DNA from: Calothrix sp. NIES-2098
GTDB taxonomy: Bacteria; Cyanobacteriota; Cyanobacteriia; Cyanobacteriales; Nostocaceae
Direction: 5' to 3'
Length of the DNA stretch: 64,000 bases
Assembly: GCA_002368175.1 (NCBI GenBank)
Contig: AP018172.1
Span: 2,974,001 to 3,038,000, forward strand
In this document: piece after piece, positions 27,431-36,500 of the stretch
Layout: every line of letters starts with the position of its first letter
Numbering within the stretch: position 1 is the first letter of the stretch
Notes under the pieces: model-generated
What the model was told of the DNA's origin: nothing
The model's input: the letters and a program-made list of their open reading frames with translations, nothing else
Database searches by the model: none
Translations under genes and position numbers: made by a program

Positions 27431-28126
27431 ATGATGTTATTTAGACAACTATTCGATCCAGAAACTAGTACATATACTTATCTAATTGCAGATCCTGCAA
27501 CTAAATTTGCTGTTTTAGTCGATCCGGTGTTAGAGCAGGTGGAACGCGATCGCCGATTGCTCAACGAACTAGGACTAACTCTAAAATTCTGTCTAGAAAC
27601 CCATATCCACGCCGACCATATTACAGGTACAGCAAAACTACGTGAGTTAACAGGTTGTCAGGGAATCGTACCAGAGAATGCCCAAGTTGCTTGTGCAGAC
27701 CGCTTGATTAAAGATAAAGAAGTATTAGAGGTAGGGAGTGTGAGAATAGAAGCGATCGCCACTCCCGGTCATACCGACAGCCACATGGCATATCTAGTTA
27801 ATAGCACTCACCTGTTAACTGGAGATGCGTTGCTAATTCGTGGTTGTGGAAGAACTGACTTCCAAAGCGGGAATGCAGAAGCGATGTATGACTCAATAAC
27901 GCAAAGATTGTTCGCGCTACCTGATGAAACCTTAGTTTATCCCGGTCACGATTATCGCGGACATACTGTTTCTACTATTGGTGAAGAGAAGCTGTGGAAC
28001 CCTCGATTAGCCGGACGCGATCGCAATGAATTTGTGCAATTGATGGCAAATCTTAACCTACCCGACCCCAAAAAGATTATGGAAGCAGTACCAGCCAACC
28101 AGCGCTGCGGTAGCGTCGCAGCTTAA
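27431..28126 (+). CDS. persulfide dioxygenase-like metallo-beta-lactamase-fold protein (ETHE1 type)
   Basis: 231 residues from ATG at 27431, preceded by GGAG at suitable spacing; a TTG at 27419 is a weaker alternative. The motif THIHADH gives His58, His60, Asp62 and His63. TPGHTDSHMAYL and the later YPGHDYRGHT complete the mononuclear iron site. ETHE1-type enzymes oxidise glutathione persulfide to sulfite. The neighbours (rhodanese-DUF2892, sulfite-type permease, and the oxidoreductase across the divergent promoter) fit that chemistry. An insertion sequence separates it from the downstream partner genes. Confidence 0.88.
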   Translation: MMLFRQLFDPETSTYTYLIADPATKFAVLVDPVLEQVERDRRLLNELGLTLKFCLETHIHADHITGTAKLRELTGCQGIVPENAQVACADRLIKDKEVLEVGSVRIEAIATPGHTDSHMAYLVNSTHLLTGDALLIRGCGRTDFQSGNAEAMYDSITQRLFALPDETLVYPGHDYRGHTVSTIGEEKLWNPRLAGRDRNEFVQLMANLNLPDPKKIMEAVPANQRCGSVAA

Positions 28127-28194
28127 TTCAAATTTATAAGTCTTCTGCCCTTTGCCTTACCTCAACGATAAATATTCACACCTGTCTACTTATA

Positions 28195-29506
28195 CAATAC
28201 TCCGGACAGTTTTGAGTTGAGCCAATCGACAAGAAAGCTATCGATCCATTAGGGTGCTGATTAGAAGAAACAAGCACAGGAACGATAGCTGTATGGAAAT
28301 TATACAAAGCCTGGTGGAAAAAATGGGCGTTTTGGGCAAACCGGGAGTAAAGGTGATGACAACGCTGTTTGCAACGATATTAATTACATGTGGCAAGGTA
28401 AATTTTACCAACTTGAGTCGCTACAGCAGTTTGAGCGAGAAAACCTATCGACGACAGTTTCACAGACAGTTTGACTTCGCCCAGTTCAACGCAGAAATTA
28501 TCAAAGCAGCAAACTCTTTACAGCACCAGATGATCGCCGTGATGGATTGCTCATTCATTGCCAAAAGTGGGAAAAAGACCTTTGGACTTGACCAATTTTA
28601 CAATGGTAGTCACAATCGAGTCGAGAAAGGATTGGAAGTGTCCTTGGTGGCGGTGATAAATGTAGAAACTGAAGTGGGCTTTGGTCTGCTTGCTGAACAA
28701 ACATTTGACCAAGGCTTCTGTCCAGAACTGACACGGATGGACTACTATCTTCACCACCTGGAAATTACTCAACCTCAATTACCTCCCCAAGTTCGCTATC
28801 TTGCTGTGGATGGAGCATATGCCAAGGAAGCATTTGTCACAGGGGTGAGGGCGCTCAAGCTCGATGTGATTAGTAAACTGCGCCGAGATGCGAATCTACG
28901 ATATGTGTTTGAAGGTGAACAAAAAGCACGGGGAGCTAAACGTAAATATGATGGCAAAGTTGATCTAGCCGACCCTACTCGCTTGAGTTGGGTACGCGAA
29001 CTGCAATCAGGGCTTGAACTCTACACATCTGTTGTATGGCACGTTTCACTCAAACGCAAGATACGCCTGGCTTATTTACTTGACCGCCGTCAGCCTCACA
29101 AACCGAGTTATGCTGTCTTATTCTCGACAGATATCAGCCAATCGCCAGACGAAATTTATCGTTTCTACAAACTGCGCTTTCAAATCGAATTCATCTTCCG
29201 TGATGCTAAACAGTTTACCGGACTGAGTGATTGTCAAGCCCGTGATGTTAAAAAACTTGATTTTCATTTCAATGTCAGTTTCACTGCCTTAAATCTTGCC
29301 AAGCTCGATGCTTATCGACAGCAGTCGGGTCAACAACCCTTTGTCTTTTCAATGGCCAGTGTCAAACGACGCTCTTTTAATGACCATTTGCTCGACACGT
29401 TTATTTCAAAGTTAGGCCTTTGTGCGACTGTAATTAAATCTCATCCTAACTACCAAAGCCTACGATCTTACGGCGTTATTGCTGCCTAATTTTGTCCGAA
29501 GTATTG
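28195..29506 (+). mobile_element. IS4-type insertion sequence, 1312 bp, inside the persulfide operon
   Basis: Terminal inverted repeats CAATACTCCGGACA (left) and CAATACTTCGGACA (right, complement) differ at one base. A 6-bp direct repeat CTTATA flanks the element at 28189-28194 and 29507-29512. It carries one transposase gene. The intact ends and target duplication suggest a recent insertion. It lies between the dioxygenase and rhodanese-DUF2892 genes and probably reduces expression of the downstream genes. Confidence 0.9.
28293..29489 (+). CDS. IS4 family DDE transposase
   Basis: About 398 residues from ATG at 28293; an in-frame GTG start at 28254 is possible. The first catalytic Asp region is MIAVMDCSFIAKSG and a second is YLAVDGAYAKEAF. 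The C-terminal YKLRFQIEFIFRDAKQFTG is the Y-(2)-R-(3)-E-(6)-K signature of IS4-family enzymes. The reading frame appears intact. Confidence 0.9.
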   Translation: MEIIQSLVEKMGVLGKPGVKVMTTLFATILITCGKVNFTNLSRYSSLSEKTYRRQFHRQFDFAQFNAEIIKAANSLQHQMIAVMDCSFIAKSGKKTFGLDQFYNGSHNRVEKGLEVSLVAVINVETEVGFGLLAEQTFDQGFCPELTRMDYYLHHLEITQPQLPPQVRYLAVDGAYAKEAFVTGVRALKLDVISKLRRDANLRYVFEGEQKARGAKRKYDGKVDLADPTRLSWVRELQSGLELYTSVVWHVSLKRKIRLAYLLDRRQPHKPSYAVLFSTDISQSPDEIYRFYKLRFQIEFIFRDAKQFTGLSDCQARDVKKLDFHFNVSFTALNLAKLDAYRQQSGQQPFVFSMASVKRRSFNDHLLDTFISKLGLCATVIKSHPNYQSLRSYGVIAA

Positions 29507-29533
29507 CTTATAGAGAACTAAAGGATAAATTTG

Positions 29534-30073
29534 ATGACTACTTCTCGTGCGAACAGATTACAAACTATTAATGCCCAAACTCTCAAACAGCTGCTTGACC
29601 AAAAAGCTGTGACACCGATTGATGTTCGCGAACCAGCGGAATTTGCGGGCGAACATATCCCAGGCGCAACCCTAGTTTCCTTATCCAATTTTGATCCTCG
29701 CAAGATTCCTCAAGAGGGTAACATCGTTCTCTACTGTCGCTCTGGAAATCGCTCGACAATGGCTGCCCAAAAGCTATTTGATGCTGGATTTACAAAAGTG
29801 ACTCATTTGCATGGTGGTATTAGTACTTGGAAAGAGGCAGGTTATCCTACCACAATCAACCAAAATGCTCCAATTAGCCTACTACGGCAAGTTCAGATTG
29901 TTACAGGTTCCTCTGTCTTCATAGGTACTGTACTAGGAGCTTTTGTTTCTCCCTGGTTTTTACTTCTTAGTGGCTTCATGGGAGCAGGGTTAATCTATTC
30001 GGGTATAACAGACACTTGTATATTGGGGATGATGCTGGCGAAACTACCCTATAACCAGCGGAGTAGCGTATGA
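29534..30073 (+). CDS. rhodanese fused to a DUF2892 membrane domain
   Basis: 179 residues from ATG at 29534, preceded by aaagga. The rhodanese domain (PIDVREPAEFAGEHIPGA) carries the active loop CRSGNRS with Cys68. The C-terminal DUF2892 domain has two transmembrane helices (VTGSSVFIGTVLGAFVSPWFLL, SGFMGAGLIYSGI) ending CILGMMLAKLPYN. This fusion places the sulfurtransferase at the membrane. Its last bases overlap the permease start (ATGA), so the two are co-translated. It belonged to the dioxygenase operon before the IS inserted. Confidence 0.88.
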   Translation: MTTSRANRLQTINAQTLKQLLDQKAVTPIDVREPAEFAGEHIPGATLVSLSNFDPRKIPQEGNIVLYCRSGNRSTMAAQKLFDAGFTKVTHLHGGISTWKEAGYPTTINQNAPISLLRQVQIVTGSSVFIGTVLGAFVSPWFLLLSGFMGAGLIYSGITDTCILGMMLAKLPYNQRSSV

Positions 30074-30918
30074 CGCTGTGGATTATTGGGCATTTACTGG
30101 CTCTGTGTATTGGTGTGAGCTTGGGCTTAATTGGTGGTGGTGGTTCGGTGCTGGCGCTGCCAATTTTAGTTTATGTCATGGGTGTACCTCCCAAATCTGC
30201 GATCGCCATGACGCTGGTAATTGTCGGTACAGTTAGTTTGTTGGGAGTGATTCCCCACTGGCGAGCCAAGAATGTCAGCCTCAAGACTGCAATTATCTTC
30301 GGTTCTGCAACGATGTTGGGTGCATTTATCGGAGCAAAAATTGCCACACTCCCAGTAGTCACCGAAACCTTCCAAATGATGCTGTTTGCAATCATGATGT
30401 TGCTAGCAGCAGTGTTTATGATTCGCCGTAGTTCTCAGCCTGTCGCCGCAGATCGACAGCTAGGATTTTATCCCCAACCTGTTTGTAAGTATTGCTGGTT
30501 GTGGTTAATGACTGAAGGCTTAGGGGTGGGGATACTAACTGGGTTGGTGGGTGTGGGTGGTGGATTTGCTATTGTCCCAGCCTTGGTACTGTTAGGAAAT
30601 CTACCCATGAAAAAGGCGATCGGTACATCACTGCTGATTATTATCTTCAATTCAGTTACAGGCTTTTTGGGCTACCTGGGACATGTTTCTCTCAATTGGA
30701 ATCTCATGTTGTCCTTTATTGTGGCTGCAAGTTTAGGCACAATTCCCGGTGCATACTTGGCTCAGTTTGTACCAGCACAAAAACTTCAAAAGACCTTTGG
30801 TTATTTTCTCCTAGCAGTTGCAGCGTTGGTACTGGTGCAGAATCGCCATCATTCACAATCGCCTCAGACATCAAAACATCCACCTGCCAAAATCGCACAG
30901 CATTATTTTAGAGGTTAG
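30070..30918 (+). CDS. TauE/SafE family anion permease
   Basis: 282 residues with about eight transmembrane helices in two halves. The motifs GLIGGGGSVLALPILVYVMG (first half) and GLVGVGGGFAIVPALVLLG (second half) are the duplicated signature of the TauE/SafE family, which exports sulfite or related sulfonate anions. Placement after persulfide dioxygenase, whose product is sulfite, and after rhodanese supports sulfite export. A GC-rich hairpin follows the stop codon. Confidence 0.85.
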   Translation: MTLWIIGHLLALCIGVSLGLIGGGGSVLALPILVYVMGVPPKSAIAMTLVIVGTVSLLGVIPHWRAKNVSLKTAIIFGSATMLGAFIGAKIATLPVVTETFQMMLFAIMMLLAAVFMIRRSSQPVAADRQLGFYPQPVCKYCWLWLMTEGLGVGILTGLVGVGGGFAIVPALVLLGNLPMKKAIGTSLLIIIFNSVTGFLGYLGHVSLNWNLMLSFIVAASLGTIPGAYLAQFVPAQKLQKTFGYFLLAVAALVLVQNRHHSQSPQTSKHPPAKIAQHYFRG

Positions 30919-30938
30919 TATAGTCGCTTTGCCATTTA

Positions 30939-30963
30939 CAAGGGTGGGGAAACCTCGCCCTTG
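30939..30963. terminator. hairpin downstream of the permease gene
   Basis: CAAGGGTGGGG (30939-30949) and CCTCGCCCTTG (30953-30963) pair at 9 of 11 positions, with G-U at the rest, around an AAA loop. There is no T tract. It is related to the hairpin at 1927-1947. The rest of the 290-bp gap to 31208 holds a HIP1 site and nothing else recognised. Confidence 0.5.
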
Positions 30964-31208
30964 ATAAGTGTCGAGCGATCGCTTCAAGACAGCAGTTTTC
31001 ACAAGGGAACATTGTTTCCGACAATGTGGTCTATTTACTTAACAATCAGTATTTTATTATACGTTGTATAATGGACTATGATGTTTTTGTTTATCTATGT
31101 AAGCTTGCAATTCTTACTATTGATAATAGATTACTGGAAAGGATGACAGATTCAAATAACTCTAAATAATTGATTAAATTAATATTTAATACTAAATAAA
31201 AAGGTTTT

Positions 31209-31634
31209 ATGAAAGCAGTTAAAAGATTTTTTGCAATATGTTTCCTATTATTTGGTGTTCCATTTTCTGTTGGGATGATGGTAGATATTCTCAATCCCAA
31301 AACATCCCCTAAAGGCAAACACGATGCTATAGCTGCTTTAACTATTCTGACTCTTCCGTCAACAGCCTTAGGCGGCTGGATGATTTGGTCATTAAGACAG
31401 CAAAATCGCAAAGAACAAGCATTACTTGTGGCATCAGAACAAAAGCGTCTAAACTTAGTGTTCTTAGAATTAGTTGATAATAATGCTGGAAGTATAACAG
31501 TTTTTCAAATGGCGAGATATGCTGAAATATCAATCCAGGACGCTAAACAATATTTAGATGAGAAATCTAAAGAACTCAATGCTTCTTTTGAAGTCAATGA
31601 AGAGGGAAATATTTTGTATAAGTTCTCTGTGTAA
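31209..31634 (+). CDS. small membrane protein with winged-helix-like tail
   Basis: 141 residues. Two N-terminal hydrophobic helices (FFAICFLLFGVPFSVGMMV and AALTILTLPSTALGGWMIW) are followed by a soluble part. That part (LVFLELVDNNAGSITVFQMARYAEISIQDAKQYLDEKSKEL, then NEEGNILYKFSV) resembles a degenerate winged helix. It stands alone. The function is not recognised; a membrane-tethered regulator is a possibility. Confidence 0.55.
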   Translation: MKAVKRFFAICFLLFGVPFSVGMMVDILNPKTSPKGKHDAIAALTILTLPSTALGGWMIWSLRQQNRKEQALLVASEQKRLNLVFLELVDNNAGSITVFQMARYAEISIQDAKQYLDEKSKELNASFEVNEEGNILYKFSV

Positions 31635-31671
31635 AACTAATAGCGATTACAGCAATTCAGGTGAGATTAAA

Positions 31672-32178
31672 TCAAATATTTAAATCTCGCAGAGCAAGAC
31701 GAATTTGCTCTAAACGCCTGCGGTTAACGCCGAGATCCGACTCTCCTACACGAGATGCGGAACGCAGATGAATGACTGACTCATTAGGAGGAAAATAAAA
31801 CTCCACATCGTCAACAAATTTGAAGATGCGGCTTTTAGAAATAGCATGGATGTAATCGTTTGTCTGTTCTAGAACTTCTGTTCGGGGAACAACGGTGAGA
31901 ACTTTGAGTAAGGTTTCTTTCGCTACATTGCGGTCTACATGATAAGGAATCGGAGCGATCGCGTGTTTAGCATCGGCGTCTTGGCTGACAACGCAGTTAT
32001 CTGAAGTCGGACAAGAACTCAGATGACCATTATTTAATCCCAAGCTAGCAGCAAAAGCCCAACTAGTAGGAAATATTAAACTACTAGTAAGAGTTAAGAA
32101 GATTGCCAAACTGAGATTTAGCAAGATTTTCGTAACAAATGTTCTTAGCCGACCGGACACGATAAATTTACTCCTCAA
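31672..32178 (-). CDS. secreted DUF1499 family protein
   Basis: 168 residues. A hydrophobic signal (LLNLSLAIFLTLTSSLIFPTS) is followed by the family hallmark SSCPTSDNCVVSQDAD with its paired cysteines. Next come YIHAISKSRIFKFVDDVEFYFPPNESVIHLRSASRVGESDLGVNRRRLEQIR, characteristic of DUF1499. Function is unknown for the family. It is divergent from the preceding small membrane gene and about 110 bp downstream of the dienelactone-hydrolase gene. Confidence 0.8.
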   Translation of the reverse strand: MRSKFIVSGRLRTFVTKILLNLSLAIFLTLTSSLIFPTSWAFAASLGLNNGHLSSCPTSDNCVVSQDADAKHAIAPIPYHVDRNVAKETLLKVLTVVPRTEVLEQTNDYIHAISKSRIFKFVDDVEFYFPPNESVIHLRSASRVGESDLGVNRRRLEQIRLALRDLNI

Positions 32179-32289
32179 GGTTTGATTGCCAGTTCGCTCT
32201 ACACTGTATCATCCATCCAGCCACATCTGTACAGCGATCGCATTGAGGAATTTTCAGTATAAGAGCGCGATCGCCATCCTAACTTCTCT

Positions 32290-33030
32290 TCAGTTTGCAA
32301 ATATCCGTTCTAAAAAAGTTACTATTTCCGACCAAGCAGAGGTAGCAGCAGCGGAATCGTAGCGATAACCGTCATCGCGCATAAATGTATGTTCTGCTTC
32401 ATAGAGAAAAACTTTGTGAGGTACATTCGCATTCTCTAGAGATTGAATTATGGTTTGGCGGTCTGGTTCTGGGATGTGAGGGTCGAGAGTACCGAATACC
32501 AATAGCATCTCGCTTTTGATTTCACTCACCCGATGGATTGTATCAGCTATTCCCTGACCTAGCTTACCGCTGGGAATACCTGTCGGGTAGCAGCAGACGG
32601 AAGCCTTAATTTCGGGTTGAAAGGCTGCGCGGAAAGCTAAATGTCCGCCAATACAAAAGCCGAGAGCACCTATTTTATCTGGAGAAACTGCACTTTCTGT
32701 TTTGAGAAATTCAATTACTGCACGACAATCTGCATCATAATCTGCGATCGCAGTTCGGCGTGCATCATCATTCCCTCGCATCCGACCGAGATCGTCGGGT
32801 TCAATAACTGTACCAATTGGTTCAAGGCGATGGAAAATTTCTGGTGCGGCGACTACATAACCAAATCCTGCTAGGTAGTTAGCTAAACGAACGATCGGCC
32901 CGCCTAACTGATAAATATCACTGTAAAATACAATACCTGGATAAACTCCTTCTGCTTTAGGAGCCGCTACATAGACACGCATTAAACTGTCATTTACTCT
33001 TAATTCGACATTGCGCTTAGTAATTTGCAC
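32290..33030 (-). CDS. dienelactone hydrolase family protein
   Basis: 246 residues, alpha/beta-hydrolase fold. The nucleophile elbow GFCIGGH has Cys126, with the acid Asp183 (GTLDPH) and His214 (EAEHTF), completing the Cys-Asp-His triad of dienelactone hydrolases. The original substrates are cyclic lactones from chlorocatechol breakdown; in cyanobacteria the true substrate is unknown. It is divergent from an ArsR regulator gene and could be its target, since the candidate operator lies between them. Confidence 0.85.
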   Translation of the reverse strand: MQITKRNVELRVNDSLMRVYVAAPKAEGVYPGIVFYSDIYQLGGPIVRLANYLAGFGYVVAAPEIFHRLEPIGTVIEPDDLGRMRGNDDARRTAIADYDADCRAVIEFLKTESAVSPDKIGALGFCIGGHLAFRAAFQPEIKASVCCYPTGIPSGKLGQGIADTIHRVSEIKSEMLLVFGTLDPHIPEPDRQTIIQSLENANVPHKVFLYEAEHTFMRDDGYRYDSAAATSAWSEIVTFLERIFAN

Positions 33031-33179
33031 TTTTTTGTCTCCGTGTCCTGCTTGCTTTGATTATGTCTCTTTCCCCCAGAACCAAAGAGTAATCTTGGAA
33101 CAATTTCAGAGAGTAGCAGGTTTGTAGATAGAAAATTGGCGTTCTTCAGGAAATGCGATCGCTTACTATTGCTAGAGAT

Positions 33180-33209
33180 TATACTACCATATAATAATAT
33201 AATAAATAT
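33180..33209. promoter_or_regulatory. candidate operator O3 upstream of the second ArsR gene
   Basis: ATACTACCATATAATAATAT and the adjoining AT-rich bases match O2 (27360) across the left arm and core (ATACTAC, then AT, TA and ATATA). CATATA and TATATG form a weaker palindrome. It lies in the divergent promoter region about 23 bp before the regulator start. Confidence 0.5.
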
Positions 33210-33231
33210 ATGTATAAGCGTGCGAATCTTT

Positions 33232-33597
33232 ATGTTAGAAACTTCACCTGCTGCTTTAGGGCAAATTGCTGATTATTTTAAAGTACTATCTGAAATTAGC
33301 AGACTTCAAGTTTTATGTTCTCTGAGGTCAGGTAGCAAAAATGTTAGCGAAATTATCGCCATCACTGGATTGGGACAAGCCAATGTATCCAAACATCTGC
33401 AAATTCTCACCAAAGCTGGGATGATTAAGCGTCAACCGCAAGGGGTGAGTGTGTTTTATGAAATCGCCGATCCGTTAATTTTTGAGATCTGCGAACTAGT
33501 GTGCGATCGCTTATCAATTCGCCTAGAACAACAGTCACAGCAGTTGAAACAGTTAGAAACGTTGCGTAATTCCCAAAACATTGGTGTAACGGCATAA
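33232..33597 (+). CDS. ArsR/SmtB family transcriptional regulator (second)
   Basis: 121 residues from ATG at 33232; a longer frame from 33136 has no regulator-like extension and would run across O3. The winged helix is seen in YFKVLSEISRLQVLCSLRSG, VSEIIAITGLGQANVSKHLQILTKAGMIKRQPQG and VFYEIADP. Cys29 follows the first helices (VLCSL), and Cys87 and Cys91 are in the last helix (FEICELVCDRL). This spacing is close to that of the sulfide-responsive SqrR/BigR proteins. Candidate operators matching its own upstream region occur at the sulfide genes. Confidence 0.85.
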   Translation: MLETSPAALGQIADYFKVLSEISRLQVLCSLRSGSKNVSEIIAITGLGQANVSKHLQILTKAGMIKRQPQGVSVFYEIADPLIFEICELVCDRLSIRLEQQSQQLKQLETLRNSQNIGVTA

Positions 33598-33598
33598 A

Positions 33599-36500
33599 TT
33601 AATCTTTGCAGATATGGCGATCGCTCTCGCTGACATTGGGGTTATTTTGCAGGTAATCTTTGATTTGTAAGCATCCGCGCTGCCTAAGATTATTTAAATC
33701 TAAATCCCATACTTTGATACCAGCGTCTTCACTTGCAGTAATTAGCGCCTTACCATCAGGAGTGAAACTGATGCTATTGATTTTACCAGGATGACCTAAT
33801 AGGGTTTTGAGTAAAGTGCGATCGCTGATATTCCACAGCTTTATTGTACCGTCAGCGCTACCAGAAGCTAGTATTTGGCTATTTGGCAGAAAACTCAAAC
33901 TAGTAACACCAGCAGTATGTCCGGCGAGGGTAGTAATTAAAGTCCCATCAGCGACATTCCAAAGTTTGATATTGTTGTCCAAACTAGCAGCAGCGAGGAT
34001 TGTGTTATCTGGACTAAATTTTACAGATGCGATCGCAAGCCCATTTCCTTGTAAAGTTCTAACAAGACTGCCATCAAGTTTCCAAAGTTTGACTGTCTTA
34101 TCGTAACTACCAGAAGCTATTATTTTACCATCAGCACTAAAACTAATGCTGGTTATTGCATCTGTATGTCCTTTAAAAGTTTGGAGTAATTTAGCATCTG
34201 GAAGTTGCCATAATTTTATAGTTTTATCGGCACTACCAGAAGCTAGCATCTTTCCATCTGGACTAAAACTAATGCTAGTTACTCGCGCTGTATGTCCTGT
34301 TAGTGTCTGAAGTAAAGAAGTATTTGCTATATTCCATAATTTAATTGTTTTATTATCACTTGCAGCAGCAATAATTTGGCTATTGAGGCTAAAATCTACC
34401 GCATAAATTATCTGTTTATTTCCTGAAAGTGATTTTATAAATTCTCCATTGTTACCCCAGATTTTTATTATGCCATCCCAACCAGCCGCAGCGAATGTTT
34501 TGTTATCATGGCTAACACTGACACTATAAAAATTACCTTTATTCTGAGTTTTTGTATTATTATTTACTCGCCAAATTCTAACGGTTTTATCAGCACTAGC
34601 AGAGGCAATAATTTTACGATCAGGGCTAAAGCTTATATCATTAATTTGTGCCCCATGCCCTCTGAAAATCTGCTGGATTTCTATAGTTGATTTATCTTGA
34701 ACACTCCATATTTTCAATATCGCATCAGCATCACCAGCAGCGAGTAATTTACCATCTGGACTAAAGCTGATACTGTTAATTTGATTTGTATTACCTTCAA
34801 TAGTTTGTAAAAGTTTGCCTTGAATATTCCAAAGTTTAATAGTTTTATCGCCACTAGCAGTAGCTATAAATTTACCATCTGGGCTAAATTTAACACAAGT
34901 TACTCGTTCTTTATGCCCTGACATTGTTTGCAATAACTTCCCATTTGCTTGCCACAGCTTGACTAAATTATCTTCACCACCAGAAGCGATAATTTGACCA
35001 TCTGGGCTAAAGCTAACAGTATTTACCCAACCATTATGAGCATTCCAGCTTTTAATTAAACTGCCATCACTACGCCATAGTATGATGGTTTTATCTCGGC
35101 TAGCAGAAACAAGCGTCTTATCATCAGGACTAAAATCAACACTATTTACAATATCATTATGCCCAGCAAAAATTTTGATTAACTTGCCATCTATAGTATA
35201 TAGTTTGATAATTTTATCTATACTTGCAGCAATAAATTTCCCATTGTGACTGAAATCAATATCTATAAACCTACTTTGATTATCAATAATCGTATTGATT
35301 AATTTACCATCTGTATGCCAAAGTTTAATTGTACCGTCATCGCTAGCCGAGACGATAATTTTCCCATCTGGGCTAAAACTCACAGCATCAACTTGTTGAC
35401 TATGACCTTGTAAACGGTTGACTTCTTGAGTTTGGTCAACAGCTTGCTGAAGAGTTGCTACAGTTGCTAATTGAATATCTTTATTTGGTGCAAATACCTG
35501 CTTTACTTCTCGCCCAGCTTTTACACTCGCAATTAAAGCTTCTAGTTGCTGATTTGATAATAATAATGCTTCCGATGAGGCGTTTAAAGCAGAAATTTCG
35601 CGTAACTGCGCCGCTTGTTTTTGGACATAAGCTAATCCACCAAAACCACTTGCAGCAATACCCAAAACACTAATAACTACAATAGCTTTTTGAGCTTGTC
35701 TAAGTCGCTTTTTCTGTTCAAATTGTTGTCGTTGTCTTTCTGCTAAACAAGCAGCAATGAAACGTTGGACATCTTGAGATAATTCATCGGTATATTTGAC
35801 ATAAATTTCTTCCGCTTCTGCCAAACGGATACCTTGCAACAAAAAATCAGCTTGCTCATGATTATATTTCCATAAAGCTGCCGCTTGTTCAATTTGACGT
35901 TGCGATCGCAACCTACTACGATTCTCCTCCAACCACCAGCGCAAAGTTGACCAATGGCGAATCAATATTTCATGCACAACTTCAATAGTTACCGCCGACG
36001 CAGGAAGAGAAACCATTACAGAATCCCCCTTGTCCCCCTTGTCTCCCTTGTCCTGTCCCCTACTCCCCTCCTCCTCCAAATTCACCACGACTAACTTTGC
36101 AGCCGTTAATACTTGCAGCGTTCTTTCCACCAACGCCGCTGGATATTTTTGCACCACTAACTCTGATTTCAACACCCTGCGCCTGGTATCTTCTGTACCA
36201 TCGCCTAATTGAGTGAGAGAGAGAAAAATCCACCTAGCACAATCTTGAGCTTGGGTATCTAAACCTTCATAAACCGCCTGGGCTTTACGTTCCAATGCTC
36301 CTTTAATCCCACCCACTTGTTGCTGATAAGCGGCTAGAGTCAGTTCCCCTTCTTGGCGGTATTCCCATAACTGCTCAAGTACAAATTCTAACAGCGGTAA
36401 ATCTCCCGCCGAGTGGTTTAACTCTTGTACCAGAACTTCTACTAATTCTGGTTCTACTTTCAAACTTACTTGTTCCGCTGGATTAATAATGACACGACGA

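Noticed and set aside
33136..33231. Upstream start of the second ArsR gene
   Set aside because: The extension crosses the candidate operator and shows no ArsR-like sequence; the ATG at 33232 fits the family length.
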